From: Billgrantia sulfidoxydans
GTDB lineage: Bacteria > Pseudomonadota > Gammaproteobacteria > Pseudomonadales > Halomonadaceae
Length of the DNA: 64,000 nucleotides
Direction of reading: 5' to 3'
Assembly (NCBI RefSeq): GCF_017868775.1
Contig: NZ_CP053381.1
Coordinates: 3,968,001 to 4,032,000 of the forward strand
The notes under the pieces: generated by a model
Databases searched by the model: none
The model's input: the letters and a program-made list of their open reading frames with translations, nothing else
Told to the model about the DNA's origin: nothing
Shown: positions 30,810 through 39,130 of the stretch, piece after piece
Position numbering within the stretch: position 1 is the stretch's first letter
How the letters are laid out: each line of letters opens with the position of its first letter
Made by a program: the position numbers and the translations under genes

Positions 30810-30838
30810 CTGCGTTTTCACGCGAGGTGCTTTATAGT
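30810..30838 (+). promoter_or_regulatory. Possible bamD promoter
   Basis: CTGCGT (30810-30815), 17-base spacer, TATAGT (30833-30838), in the 117-base gap between divergent rluD and bamD. The -10 is good and the -35 weak. Confidence 0.35.
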
Positions 30839-30897
30839 GGACGGGTTACGGTCGATTCTACCACGGCCGACACGGCTTGTTAGACACGAGGATCACG

Positions 30898-31722
30898 ATG
30901 CGCGTTTCCCCCATCGCCACACGCCTTATCGCTCTGCTCCTGGCCGCCACCCTGGTCAGCGGCTGTGCCGGCAGGTCTGCCACGGAAGAAGAACAGGACG
31001 AATTCGAAGGCGTCGCCGAGCAGCAGCTCTACGACGAGGCGCGCGATGCGCTCGAGGACGGACGCTACACCACCGCCATCTCGCGTCTCGAGGCCATCGA
31101 TACGCGCTATCCGTTTGGCCGCCATGCCGAACAGGCCCAGCTCGAACTGATCTACGCCTACTACGAGACCAGCGACTGGGAAGCCACCCGCGCCGCCGCC
31201 AGCCGCTTCATTCGCCTGCACCCGACGCACCCGCAAGCCGACTACGCGCTCTACATGCGCGGGCTGGCCTCATGGCAGGCGGGGCGCTTCAGCCTCGAGC
31301 GCCTGCGCCTGATCGACATCTCCAAGCGTGACCTCGGCGCCTCGCGTGACGCTTATACCGACTTCCGCGAGCTGGTGTCGCGCTATCCGGACAGCGAATA
31401 CGCTCCCGATGCCGAACAGCGTATCGTCTACCTGCGCAACGTGCTGGCACGCCACGAGCTGCATGTCGCCGATTTCTACCTGCGCAAGGGGGCCTATCTG
31501 GCCGCCGTCGAGCGCGGCCGCTGGGTGGTCGAGAACTACCCCGAAGCCGAGGCCACCCGCGACGCGCTGGCGGTGATGGTCGAAGGCTACCTGGGACTCG
31601 ACATGCGCGACCGCGCGCGTGAAGTGCTGCAGGTACTGATTCAGAACGATCCCGGCAACGATCGCCTGCGTGGCCGCACTTTCCAGCCGCAGCACGTGCG
31701 CGCGGAGTCGCTCTCGGCCTGA
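30898..31722 (+). CDS. bamD: Outer membrane assembly lipoprotein BamD
   Basis: BamD, 274 residues, essential lipoprotein of the BAM complex that folds beta-barrel proteins into the outer membrane. The start is ATG 30898 with GAGG upstream. A signal peptide ends at the lipobox LVSGC (Cys-23). The mature part is made of tetratricopeptide-like repeats: EQQLYDEARDALEDGRYTTA, RYPFGRHAEQAQLELIYAYY, and PTHPQADYALYMRGL. Length and order match E. coli BamD (245) with a slightly longer C-terminus. An octamer of 7-bp repeats begins two bases after the stop. Confidence 0.96.
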   Translation: MRVSPIATRLIALLLAATLVSGCAGRSATEEEQDEFEGVAEQQLYDEARDALEDGRYTTAISRLEAIDTRYPFGRHAEQAQLELIYAYYETSDWEATRAAASRFIRLHPTHPQADYALYMRGLASWQAGRFSLERLRLIDISKRDLGASRDAYTDFRELVSRYPDSEYAPDAEQRIVYLRNVLARHELHVADFYLRKGAYLAAVERGRWVVENYPEAEATRDALAVMVEGYLGLDMRDRAREVLQVLIQNDPGNDRLRGRTFQPQHVRAESLSA

Positions 31723-31724
31723 CA

Positions 31725-31780
31725 GCTACGGGCTACGGGCTACGGGCTACGGGCTACGGGCTACGGGCTACGGGCTACGG
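31725..31780. repeat. Eight tandem copies of GCTACGG
   Basis: A perfect heptanucleotide repeat, 8 units, 56 bp, starting two bases after the bamD stop and ending before the shared terminator. No interruption or sequence variation between units. It is untranslated in the bamD frame. Confidence 0.95.
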
Positions 31781-31808
31781 GCTTATCAAGGCTAAGCCGC
31801 CAGAACGC

Positions 31809-31844
31809 GAACGCCACCGCCCATTCGGCGGTGGCGTTCTTCTT
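31809..31844. terminator. Bidirectional terminator between bamD and nadE
   Basis: Perfect 13-bp stem GAACGCCACCGCC / GGCGGTGGCGTTC with a 5-base loop. TTCTT follows on the plus strand, and on the minus strand the tail is weaker (GCGTTCTGG). It separates the convergent bamD and nadE. Confidence 0.75.
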
Positions 31845-31868
31845 GGTTCAGGCTCGTGGGTCTGGAGC

Positions 31869-33500
31869 CTACTCCCCAGGCTGCCAGCCGTTGACAATGG
31901 GATAGCGACGATCGCGGCCGAACCCGCGCGGCGTGACCCGCACCCCCACCGGCGCCTGGCGCCGCTTGTACTCGTTGCGATCGACCAGCTTGACCACCTG
32001 GTAGACGTCATCACGCTCAAAACCGGCGTCGATGATCGCCTCGGCGCTCATGTCGCCCTCGATGTAGCGCGCCAGGATGGCGTCGAGGGTGTCGTAGTCA
32101 GGCAGCGAGTCGGTATCCTTCTGGTCCGGCGCCAGCTCAGCCGAAGGCGGGCGTGTGATCACTCGCTCGGGAATTGCCGGCGACTGGGTGTTGCGCCAAC
32201 GGGCCAGGCGATAGACCCAACTCTTGTAGACGTCCTTGAGCGCATTGAAGCCGCCCACCATGTCGCCGTAGAGCGTGGCATAGCCCACCGCCATCTCGCT
32301 CTTGTTGCCGGTGGTCAGCACCATCAGGCCTTTCTTGTTGGAGATCGCCATCAGCAGCACACCACGACAGCGCGACTGCAGGTTCTCCTCGGTGGTGTCG
32401 CGCTCGGTGCCGGCGAAGGTGTCGGCCAGGGTGGCCATGAAGGCGTCGACCATGGGCTCGATCGGCAGCACCTCGTAGTGCACGCCGAGCAGCCGCGCCT
32501 GCTCGGCGGCGTCTTCCTGGGAGATGTCGGCGGTGTAGCGATACGGCATCATCACCGCATGCACCCGCTGCGGCCCCAGCGCGTCCACCGCGATGGCAAG
32601 CGACAGGGCCGAGTCGATGCCGCCGGAGAGCCCCAGCACCACGCCCTGGAAGCCGCTCTTGTTGACGTAGTCGCGCACGCCGCTGACCAGCGCGCAGTAG
32701 AGGCTCTCCTCGGGCGCCTCGGGGGCTTCGATCTCCCCCTCCTGCGGCACCCATCCGTCTGCCTCTTTGACGAACTGCACCGGCATCAGTCCCGCCTGCC
32801 AGTAGGGCGCCACTACCCGCACCTGGCCGCTTGCGTCGACGCAGGCCGAGCCGCCGTCGAAGACCAGCTCGTCCTGGCCGCCGATGGTATTGACGTAGAC
32901 CAGCGGCAGCGCCACCTCGGCGGCTCGCTGCTCGAGCAGGCGCAGGCGCTCGGCCGGCTTGTCCTGGTGATAGGGCGAAGCGTTGAGCGTGACGAGGATG
33001 TCCGCTCCGTCATCGCGGGCCGCCCGCACCGGGCCCCCGTCCCAGATGTCTTCGCAGATCAGGATGCCGAGCCTGGCGCCCTTGTGCTCGATCACCAGAC
33101 TCTGCTCACCGGTACTGAAATAGCGGCGCTCGTCGAAGACCTGGTAGTTGGGCAGCGCCTGCTTGGCGTATTCACCGATCCACTCGCCGTTGTAGAGCAG
33201 CCCGGCGAGGTTGTAGCCGAGCCCTTCGCGCCGGCCGGGATAGCCGATGATCACCAGCACGTCGCGGGACATTTTCGCCGCCATGCGGGAACGCGCCTCG
33301 CGCAGGCGGGTCTCCATTGAAGGGCGCAGCAGCAGATCCTCGGGGGGATAGCCGCTCAGGAACAGCTCAGGGAACACCACGATGTCGGCACCATGTTCGA
33401 TGCGCGCCTCGCGAACGGCTTCGATGGCACGATCGGCGTTGCCGGGGATGTCCCCGACCAACGGGTCCAATTGCGCCATCACCAGCGTCAAATCTTGCAT
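31869..33500 (-). CDS. nadE: Glutamine-dependent NAD+ synthetase
   Basis: 543 residues, amidates nicotinate adenine dinucleotide to NAD+. The N-terminal nitrilase-like glutaminase supplies ammonia and shows the catalytic triad parts (VVFPELFLSGYPPED Glu near 45, and LGILICEDIWDGG Cys near 150). The C-terminal synthetase carries the ATP-PPi motif LGLSGGIDSALSLAIA near residue 290. The linked two-domain form does not need free ammonia. I start at ATG 33498-33500 (MQDLTLVMAQLDP), the family N-terminus; 27 upstream codons in frame look untranslated. Confidence 0.95.
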   Translation of the reverse strand: MQDLTLVMAQLDPLVGDIPGNADRAIEAVREARIEHGADIVVFPELFLSGYPPEDLLLRPSMETRLREARSRMAAKMSRDVLVIIGYPGRREGLGYNLAGLLYNGEWIGEYAKQALPNYQVFDERRYFSTGEQSLVIEHKGARLGILICEDIWDGGPVRAARDDGADILVTLNASPYHQDKPAERLRLLEQRAAEVALPLVYVNTIGGQDELVFDGGSACVDASGQVRVVAPYWQAGLMPVQFVKEADGWVPQEGEIEAPEAPEESLYCALVSGVRDYVNKSGFQGVVLGLSGGIDSALSLAIAVDALGPQRVHAVMMPYRYTADISQEDAAEQARLLGVHYEVLPIEPMVDAFMATLADTFAGTERDTTEENLQSRCRGVLLMAISNKKGLMVLTTGNKSEMAVGYATLYGDMVGGFNALKDVYKSWVYRLARWRNTQSPAIPERVITRPPSAELAPDQKDTDSLPDYDTLDAILARYIEGDMSAEAIIDAGFERDDVYQVVKLVDRNEYKRRQAPVGVRVTPRGFGRDRRYPIVNGWQPGE

Positions 33501-33598
33501 GGGCGTAGAAATCTCTTGAGAATCCGAGGTCACTGTATTGTCCCGCAAGGGCGTCCGGCTGGCAAAGCCGCTAGCCCCCACCTGGGAGACGAACGAGG

Positions 33599-33862
33599 AT
33601 GAACCTGTTGCTCATTCGGCTGATCATCTTCGCCGTGTTGTTCTTCGCCGGCCTCAAGCTCTATCGCATGTACCGCGAATGGAAGCTTGACCACGAGGAG
33701 CGGCTCGAGGGCGAATCGCACCAAGAGGGCGGCCAGATGGTGCGCTGCGCCTGGTGTCAGGTGCACGTCCCCGAGACCGATGCCCTGCGCGACCAGGGAG
33801 AGTGGTTCTGCAGCAGTGCCCATCGCGACCGCTTCCTCCAGGAGCAACGCCCCGAGGAGTAG
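33599..33862 (+). CDS. PP0621-like small membrane-anchored protein
   Basis: 87 residues. One N-terminal membrane segment (LLIRLIIFAVLFFAGLKLY) is followed by a charged helix and a compact C-terminal part with MVRCAWCQVHVPE and WFCSSAHRDRFLQ. The C-x-x-C...C...H pattern resembles a small zinc-binding treble-clef or TRASH-like motif. This matches what I recall of the PP0621 family, whose function is unknown. A good ribosome-binding site (GGGAGACGAACGAGG) precedes the ATG. It is divergent from nadE. Confidence 0.8.
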   Translation: MNLLLIRLIIFAVLFFAGLKLYRMYREWKLDHEERLEGESHQEGGQMVRCAWCQVHVPETDALRDQGEWFCSSAHRDRFLQEQRPEE

Positions 33863-33981
33863 ACCGTCAGGCGATGACGGCAATCGCCTACAAACTCTAT
33901 CGGTAATGGCTGATAGACGCCGCGCCGGTCTCGACTAGAGTGAATGCCTCATGATCAGGGGAATCCCTCCAGGAGAGCTTC

Positions 33982-34509
33982 ATGGACGCGGCTCACGCCT
34001 CGCCTAGCGCCGCCCTGCGCCAGCGCGGCCTCACCCTCATCGAACTCCTCGTGGTCATCGCCGTGGCCAGCGTGCTGCTGGGCTGGGCGGTTCCCGGGCT
34101 TCAGGCGATGAGCGCCCGCCACGAAGTGACCGCCGAAGCGCATCGACTGCGGGTGGCACTCTCGCTGGGGCGCAACACGGCCATCACCCGGCGCACCCCG
34201 GTGATCGTCTGCCCCAGCCCCGACCACAGGCGCTGCGTCATGGACGACTGGAGCGCCCCGTTGGCCATCGTCCTCGGCCCCCTGGCGGGAAACGAATTTT
34301 CCGAGAGCGCCCTGCTGCGAGTGATCGAGGCCAACCGCGGCGTTCGTGTCAGCTATCGCCAGGATGGCAAGCCGGTACGCTATGGTGCCCTGGGGCGGCC
34401 AGCGGGGCACAATGGCACCTTCCGCATCTGCGGTCGCCACGAACAGGGCGCCCAACTGGTGCTCAGCAACTTCGGGCGGGTGCGTGCCGGCAGCGCCATC
34501 GACTGCTGA
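33982..34509 (+). CDS. GspH/FimT-family pseudopilin-like protein
   Basis: 175 residues with a type IV prepilin leader: a basic leader ending RQRG-16, then LTLIELLVVIAVASVLLGWAV, with the invariant Glu at +5 (residue 21). The first mature residue is Leu rather than the usual Phe. The C-terminal GspH domain (about 45-170) has a Cys pair (VCPSPDHRRC) and a near-terminal Cys that could form disulphides. FimT proteins prime type IV pili and some bind DNA in natural transformation; no other pilus gene lies in this window, so the role here is open. Confidence 0.85.
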   Translation: MDAAHASPSAALRQRGLTLIELLVVIAVASVLLGWAVPGLQAMSARHEVTAEAHRLRVALSLGRNTAITRRTPVIVCPSPDHRRCVMDDWSAPLAIVLGPLAGNEFSESALLRVIEANRGVRVSYRQDGKPVRYGALGRPAGHNGTFRICGRHEQGAQLVLSNFGRVRAGSAIDC

Positions 34510-34540
34510 GCGCACTGCGTCGCTCGCTATAGGAGGCTGC

Positions 34541-35032
34541 ATGCGCCGTGCCATCGTGGGTTACCATCAGGACGAAGAAAACCACTGGGTCGCCGAACTC
34601 GAATGCGGCCACAACCAGCATGTCCGCCACCAGCCGCCCTGGGTCGAGCGCCCCTGGGTCACGACGGAGGCCGGCCGCGTTTCGCGCCTCGGGCTCGCAC
34701 TCGAATGCGTCAAATGCGACCGCGGCGAGCCGCCGGACAACCTCGGGGCATCGCTACCCCTTGGGCCCCATCAGCAGCCAGATGATCAGGCCGACCAGCG
34801 GGAAGACCAGCAGCACGATGATCCACAGCAGCTTGGCGATGGGCCCGGCCGGACTCTTGGCCACCTTGACGATGGCCCAGACCAGGATGATCAGCCAGAT
34901 CAGACCCAGCAGGCCGCCTACTTCGATTCCCATTCGACATCTCCTTGTCCAGCAGTAGGTGCTGATTCAAGAACTAGCACGCAGCGTCACGAGCAACAAT
35001 CCGAAACTGTAGCGTTATGTGAATCAAGGTAG
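34541..35032 (+). CDS. DUF3565 protein with antisense C-terminal run-on
   Basis: ATG 34541 follows AGGAGG by four bases. The first ~65 residues (MRRAIVGYHQDEENHWVAEL, CGHNQHVRHQPPW, ECVKCDRGEP) match the small DUF3565 family, with a C-G-H and a C-x-x-C that could bind metal. Family members, as I recall, end near this point. Here the frame continues about 95 codons, antisense to the whole PLDc_N-like gene at 34754-34933, giving a low-complexity Gln/Asp/His-rich tail. Either the stop was lost or the tail is translated but unstructured. Function unknown. Confidence 0.7.
   Translation: MRRAIVGYHQDEENHWVAELECGHNQHVRHQPPWVERPWVTTEAGRVSRLGLALECVKCDRGEPPDNLGASLPLGPHQQPDDQADQREDQQHDDPQQLGDGPGRTLGHLDDGPDQDDQPDQTQQAAYFDSHSTSPCPAVGADSRTSTQRHEQQSETVALCESR
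34754..34933 (-). CDS. PLDc_N-like small membrane protein
   Basis: 59 residues, ATG 34931-34933 with AGGAG seven bases upstream, TAG at 34754-34756. The sequence has two hydrophobic segments (GLLGLIWLIILVWAIVKV and LLWIIVLLVFPLVGLIIWLL) joined by AKSPAGPIAK, ending MGPKG. This is the two-helix pattern of the PLDc_N (phospholipase D N-terminal-like) domain, found alone as a small inner-membrane protein in many bacteria. It lies entirely opposite the DUF3565 run-on tail. Role unknown. Confidence 0.8.
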   Translation of the reverse strand: MGIEVGGLLGLIWLIILVWAIVKVAKSPAGPIAKLLWIIVLLVFPLVGLIIWLLMGPKG

Positions 35033-35038
35033 CGCGCT

Positions 35039-37369
35039 TCACGCCGTTCGCCACCATTCGGGTAACAGCTGACGCACCTCGTGCCGCTGGAAGCGATCGT
35101 CCATCAGCACCAGCGTGCCGCGATCCTGAGGGCTGCGGATCACCCTGCCGGCGGCCTGGATCACCTTGATCAGTCCCGGGATGCGATAGGCATAGGCGTC
35201 GCCACAGCCGAAGCGCGACTCCAGCCTGGCCTTGAGCGCCTCGTTGAAGGGATCGAACGGCGGCAGACCCAGGGTGGCGATGAAGGCGCCGATCAGCCGC
35301 TCGCCGGGCAGGTCGATGCCCTCGCCGAAAGCCCCGCCCAGCACCGCGAAGCCGATGCCCTGCGCACCCGGCTGAAAGCGCGCCAGGAACGCATCGCGCT
35401 CGGCTTCACGCATGCCGCGGGATTGGCTCCAGCAGGGCAGCTCGGGGTGGCGGCGTGCCAGCCGCGCCTCCACGGCCTGCAGGTAGGCGAAACTGCTGAA
35501 GAAGGCGAGATAGAGACCGGGGCGGCGGCGGTACTGGCCGGCCAGCTCGTCGACGATGGGGTCGAGCGAGGCCTCGCGGTCACGCAGGCGCGTCGAGATG
35601 GCGCCCTGGATGCGCACCTCGAGCTGCTCGGCGCGAAACGGCGAGGCGACCGACAGCCTCACGCTCTGGCCGGGCACGCCCAGCAGGTCACGGTGGTAGG
35701 CCACCGGTGACAGGGTCGCCGAGAACAGCACGCTGCTGTGCGCCTGGGCGAAGCGCGGCGCCAGGAAATCCGCCGGGATCAGGTTGCGCAGGCCCAACAC
35801 CGCGCGACCGCGACCGTGCCGGGTCAGGTCGCACAGCGAGTGCTCGCCGAACGACTCGGCCAGGCGACAGAAGCCCAGGGCCTCGAACAGCCGCTCCTGC
35901 AGGAGCGGGTCGGCGCCGCCCGGGTGCTCGGCCAGATAGTCGGTGATCGCCGCAGCCGCCTGCTGCAGGGCGCCGACGAACCGCGCGGGCAGGTCGTCGA
36001 GGACGCGGTAGGTCGGCTGGCCCGCCTGGCCCTCGTCGGCGCCGCCCTGTTCCCGCACCAAGGCCTGCCATTGGCGCATCAGCCGCCCGAGGGGCTTCAC
36101 CAGCGGCGCGGGGGCACTGCGGTGCAACTGGCCGAAGGCGCGCTGGTGCAGCTCACCGCTGTACATGCCGCGGGCCCGCTCCACCAGGTTGTGCGCTTCG
36201 TCCACCAACAGCGCCAGGCGCCAGCCATTGGCCTGGGCCAGGCCGTACAGCAGCGCCGACGCATCGAAGTAGTGGTTGACGTCGCCCACGCAGACGTCGC
36301 TCCAGCGTGCCAGCTCCTGCCCCAGGTAATAGGGGCAGATACCATGCTCGCGCGCCACCTGGCGCAGCGCCTCACGATCGAGCCAGCCCCGCGCGACCGC
36401 GGCCTGACGGGCGCTGGGCAAGCGGTCGTAGAAGCCGGCGGCCAGCGGGCAGGCATCGCCATGACACGCCTTGTCGGGATGCTCGCAGACCTTGCTGCGG
36501 GCGGTCAGCTCCAGCACCCGCAGGGGCAGATGCCGCTGGCGGTCCCCGGCCCCTCCTCCGCCCTGGCCGGCGGTCCCCAGCCGGGCCAGGGCATCCAGCG
36601 CCAGGCGCCGCCCCGGGGTCTTCATGGTCAGGAAGGCGAGCCGATCGATGCCTTGGCGCGGCATCGCCTTGAGCGTGGGAAACAGCGTGGCCACGGTTTT
36701 GCCGATGCCGGTCGGGGCCTCGGCCAGCAGGCAGCGACCGGTGGCTGCCGCCTTGTAGACGCCCTCGGCCAGCTCACGCTGCCCGGGACGAAACTCGGCG
36801 TGGGGGAAGTCCAGGTCGGCTAGGGCGGTGTCGCGCGCCTGGCGATGCTGCGCCTCCTGCTCGGCCCAGCCCAGGAAGCGCTCGCACTGGGCCTCGAAGA
36901 AGGCGGTGAGATCGGCGGCGCTGGCCGTCTCGGTGAGCAGTGTCTCGCGCTCGCTGCCGATGTCGAGGTAGACCAGCGCCAGGGTCAAGGAGTCGAGCCC
37001 TCGTTCGGCGCACAGCAGCGCCCCGTAGACCCTGACCTGGGCCCAGTGCAGGGCGCGCTGGTTGGCGGCCATGCGCGACAGGTCGCCGCGATGGGTCTTG
37101 ATCTCCTCGAGCCGGTTGTGCCGCGGATCATAGCCATCGGCCCGCCCGCTGACGAGGAGGCCGCGGTGACACCCACTCAGGACGATCTCGCGCTCGTAGC
37201 CCTCTTCGCGGCGCCCCGTCACCAGGGCATGGCCGGCGATACCCTCACGGGCACTGGGCGAGGGCGTGAAGCGGTGGTCGAGGTCGCCCTCGCGGGCGGT
37301 GAAGTCGCACAGTGCCCGCACGGCCACCCGGTAGCGCGGCGTTGCGGCATGCGCCATGGCAGCGCTCAC
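35039..37369 (-). CDS. XPD/DinG-type DNA helicase with N-terminal RecB/Cas4-like nuclease
   Basis: 776 residues. The C-terminal two-thirds is a superfamily 2 helicase of the XPD/DinG type: Walker A APTGIGKT (218-225), DEAH box (390-393), and four cysteines between them (295, 302, 307, 345) placed to hold the 4Fe-4S cluster of this family. The N-terminal ~180 residues carry the pattern of a RecB/Cas4-type PD-(D/E)XK nuclease: H47 in GxxxH, D78 in GRAD, E89-I-K91, and Q111xxxY115. The GTG start overlaps the stop of the upstream FAN1-like gene (GTGA). I infer a nuclease-helicase acting on damaged or branched DNA. Confidence 0.88.
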   Translation of the reverse strand: MSAAMAHAATPRYRVAVRALCDFTAREGDLDHRFTPSPSAREGIAGHALVTGRREEGYEREIVLSGCHRGLLVSGRADGYDPRHNRLEEIKTHRGDLSRMAANQRALHWAQVRVYGALLCAERGLDSLTLALVYLDIGSERETLLTETASAADLTAFFEAQCERFLGWAEQEAQHRQARDTALADLDFPHAEFRPGQRELAEGVYKAAATGRCLLAEAPTGIGKTVATLFPTLKAMPRQGIDRLAFLTMKTPGRRLALDALARLGTAGQGGGGAGDRQRHLPLRVLELTARSKVCEHPDKACHGDACPLAAGFYDRLPSARQAAVARGWLDREALRQVAREHGICPYYLGQELARWSDVCVGDVNHYFDASALLYGLAQANGWRLALLVDEAHNLVERARGMYSGELHQRAFGQLHRSAPAPLVKPLGRLMRQWQALVREQGGADEGQAGQPTYRVLDDLPARFVGALQQAAAAITDYLAEHPGGADPLLQERLFEALGFCRLAESFGEHSLCDLTRHGRGRAVLGLRNLIPADFLAPRFAQAHSSVLFSATLSPVAYHRDLLGVPGQSVRLSVASPFRAEQLEVRIQGAISTRLRDREASLDPIVDELAGQYRRRPGLYLAFFSSFAYLQAVEARLARRHPELPCWSQSRGMREAERDAFLARFQPGAQGIGFAVLGGAFGEGIDLPGERLIGAFIATLGLPPFDPFNEALKARLESRFGCGDAYAYRIPGLIKVIQAAGRVIRSPQDRGTLVLMDDRFQRHEVRQLLPEWWRTA

Positions 37370-39087
37370 GACGCCGCGTCCTGCTGCCAGGTCACATGGC
37401 AGACCACGGCGTCGATCCCCTGCGCACGGAAGAACGCCAGCCAGCGGCGCTGGTTGTCCTGCAGCCTGTCGCCGGGGCCCTTCACCTCGATCAGTCGATA
37501 GCGGGGCTCGCCACCGGGCAGGAACTGGATCAGGTCGGGCAACCCGGCGCGATTGGCCCTGAGGTCGGTCAGCAGGCGCTCGAAGCAGGCGCGCAGGTGG
37601 GCGGCCGGAAGGCAGGCCAGTGCCTGCTCGAGCAGCGCCTCGTCAAGGGCCTCCCAGTGCACGAAGGGCGATGCCAGCCCACGTTTCTCTCGCCAGGCAC
37701 GCCAGATCGCGTCGCCGTGGGTACCATCGTCGAGCCGCGCCAGGCAGGCCTCGAAGCGCTCTCGGCGGCGGGCCACGAAGTCGTCGTGGTGAAGATCCGC
37801 GGGGCCAGCGTGGAACGGGTGGAAGAAGGCGCCGGGCAGCGGCGCGAACAGCGCCGGCCAGCAGAGCAGGCCGAACAGGCCCGTCATGAGCGTGTTCTCG
37901 ACATAGTGCACCGGGGCCTCAGGACGGCTCAGGTACTCGGCCACGGCCTGCTCGACGCCCGACGAGCCGATGCGCGGCAGGCACAGGTCGAGCCGCTGCG
38001 GCGCGACGTCGGGCTCGCGGCCCGGCGGTGCCAGCCCCAGCCGGCGGCACAGTCTGGGCAGCAGCCGCGCCAGCGCCTGGGTCTCCTGTTCGCCTAGGTC
38101 CGATCCCCAGGCCCGACTGGCCAGGGCATGGGCCTGGCGATGCTCCCCCCGCCGCTCCAGCAGCCGCAGGCGGCGTATGCGCGCCTCTACCTGCCCCCCC
38201 GGCCCGTCACCGCTCTCGGCATAGAGCCGCAGGGCCAGCGTCTCCTGACCGTGACGCTCGGCGGACTGGCCCAGCAGGAACGCCAGCCTGCCTCGCCGCT
38301 GCGCCAGCCAGGTATTCTCAGCCGGCACGACCGGCATCTCGTCCACCAGCGCCGCGGGCGACTCCCCCTGCTCCAACCGCTCACGCAGCGCGTGCAGCGC
38401 CAGGTAGGCGTCCACCTCCTCGCGATGCTGGAAGGCCCGTGAGCCGGGCGTCAGCTCGACTCGCTCGAAGCGCTGCAGACCGAGCTCGGTGAGCACGAAC
38501 TCGGCCCAGTCCTGGCGCAGGTTGCCGAAGAACATCAGCCGCAGCCGATCGCACCAGGGCATCACGGTCAAGCGCACGATGCTTTCGCCGCTCAGCCTCT
38601 CGCCGGCTTCCGGCCACCATTCGGCCAGCCGCTGCACCTGGGTCAAGCGCGGCTGCAGCGTCTCCTGCAGGACCGCCTTGCTCGCCCTGGGCGTCAGCCC
38701 GACGGCGGCGATCTCCGCGGCCAGCGCTCGACGCAGCTCGGCCAGGCGCAGCAGATGAAAGAGTTCGGCGAGGCCCAGCGGCGGATCCGCCTCGACCCAG
38801 CCGCCCTCGACGAGCGGGGTCAGCGCACGCTGGGTATCGCCGACCTCCGGGTAGCAGAGCTTGGCACTGCGGAAGAGCTCGCCCTTGCGCATCACCATGC
38901 GTACCAGTAGCGCCTGGGACGGCTGCGGCAACGCCTCGAAATCGGCCACCAAGGCGCGCTCCACCGCAGTCAGCAGGTCGCCGTGGCGTTCGCCCACCCA
39001 GCCTAGCACGAAGCGGAAATTCGCCAGGTAGTAGAGGGGGTCGTCGAGCGAGGCGGTGACCGGCGCAGGGCCTGAAATACTGTTCAT
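37366..39087 (-). CDS. FAN1-like VRR-NUC structure-specific nuclease
   Basis: 573 residues, homologous in layout to FAN1, the 5'-flap nuclease for interstrand crosslink repair, without the eukaryotic UBZ finger. The N-terminal region has the FAN1-type segment LLVRMVMRKGELFRSAKL followed by YPEVGD (near 60-85). The middle is helical. The C-terminal VRR-NUC domain carries GLPDLIQF (D518) and IEVKGPGDRLQDNQRRWL (E534, K536), the complete PD-(D/E)XK active site. The stop overlaps the GTG of the helicase gene. I infer that the two products work on the same substrate. Confidence 0.9.
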   Translation of the reverse strand: MNSISGPAPVTASLDDPLYYLANFRFVLGWVGERHGDLLTAVERALVADFEALPQPSQALLVRMVMRKGELFRSAKLCYPEVGDTQRALTPLVEGGWVEADPPLGLAELFHLLRLAELRRALAAEIAAVGLTPRASKAVLQETLQPRLTQVQRLAEWWPEAGERLSGESIVRLTVMPWCDRLRLMFFGNLRQDWAEFVLTELGLQRFERVELTPGSRAFQHREEVDAYLALHALRERLEQGESPAALVDEMPVVPAENTWLAQRRGRLAFLLGQSAERHGQETLALRLYAESGDGPGGQVEARIRRLRLLERRGEHRQAHALASRAWGSDLGEQETQALARLLPRLCRRLGLAPPGREPDVAPQRLDLCLPRIGSSGVEQAVAEYLSRPEAPVHYVENTLMTGLFGLLCWPALFAPLPGAFFHPFHAGPADLHHDDFVARRRERFEACLARLDDGTHGDAIWRAWREKRGLASPFVHWEALDEALLEQALACLPAAHLRACFERLLTDLRANRAGLPDLIQFLPGGEPRYRLIEVKGPGDRLQDNQRRWLAFFRAQGIDAVVCHVTWQQDAAS

Positions 39088-39130
39088 GCATCCATGATAT
39101 CAGTCCTGCGCCGCCCCGCCAGCCCCGCCG

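Noticed and set aside
35039..37369. Reading the Cas4-like nuclease domain as part of a CRISPR system
   Set aside because: No cas1, cas2, effector or array in the window; the helicase fusion and FAN1 neighbour point to DNA repair.
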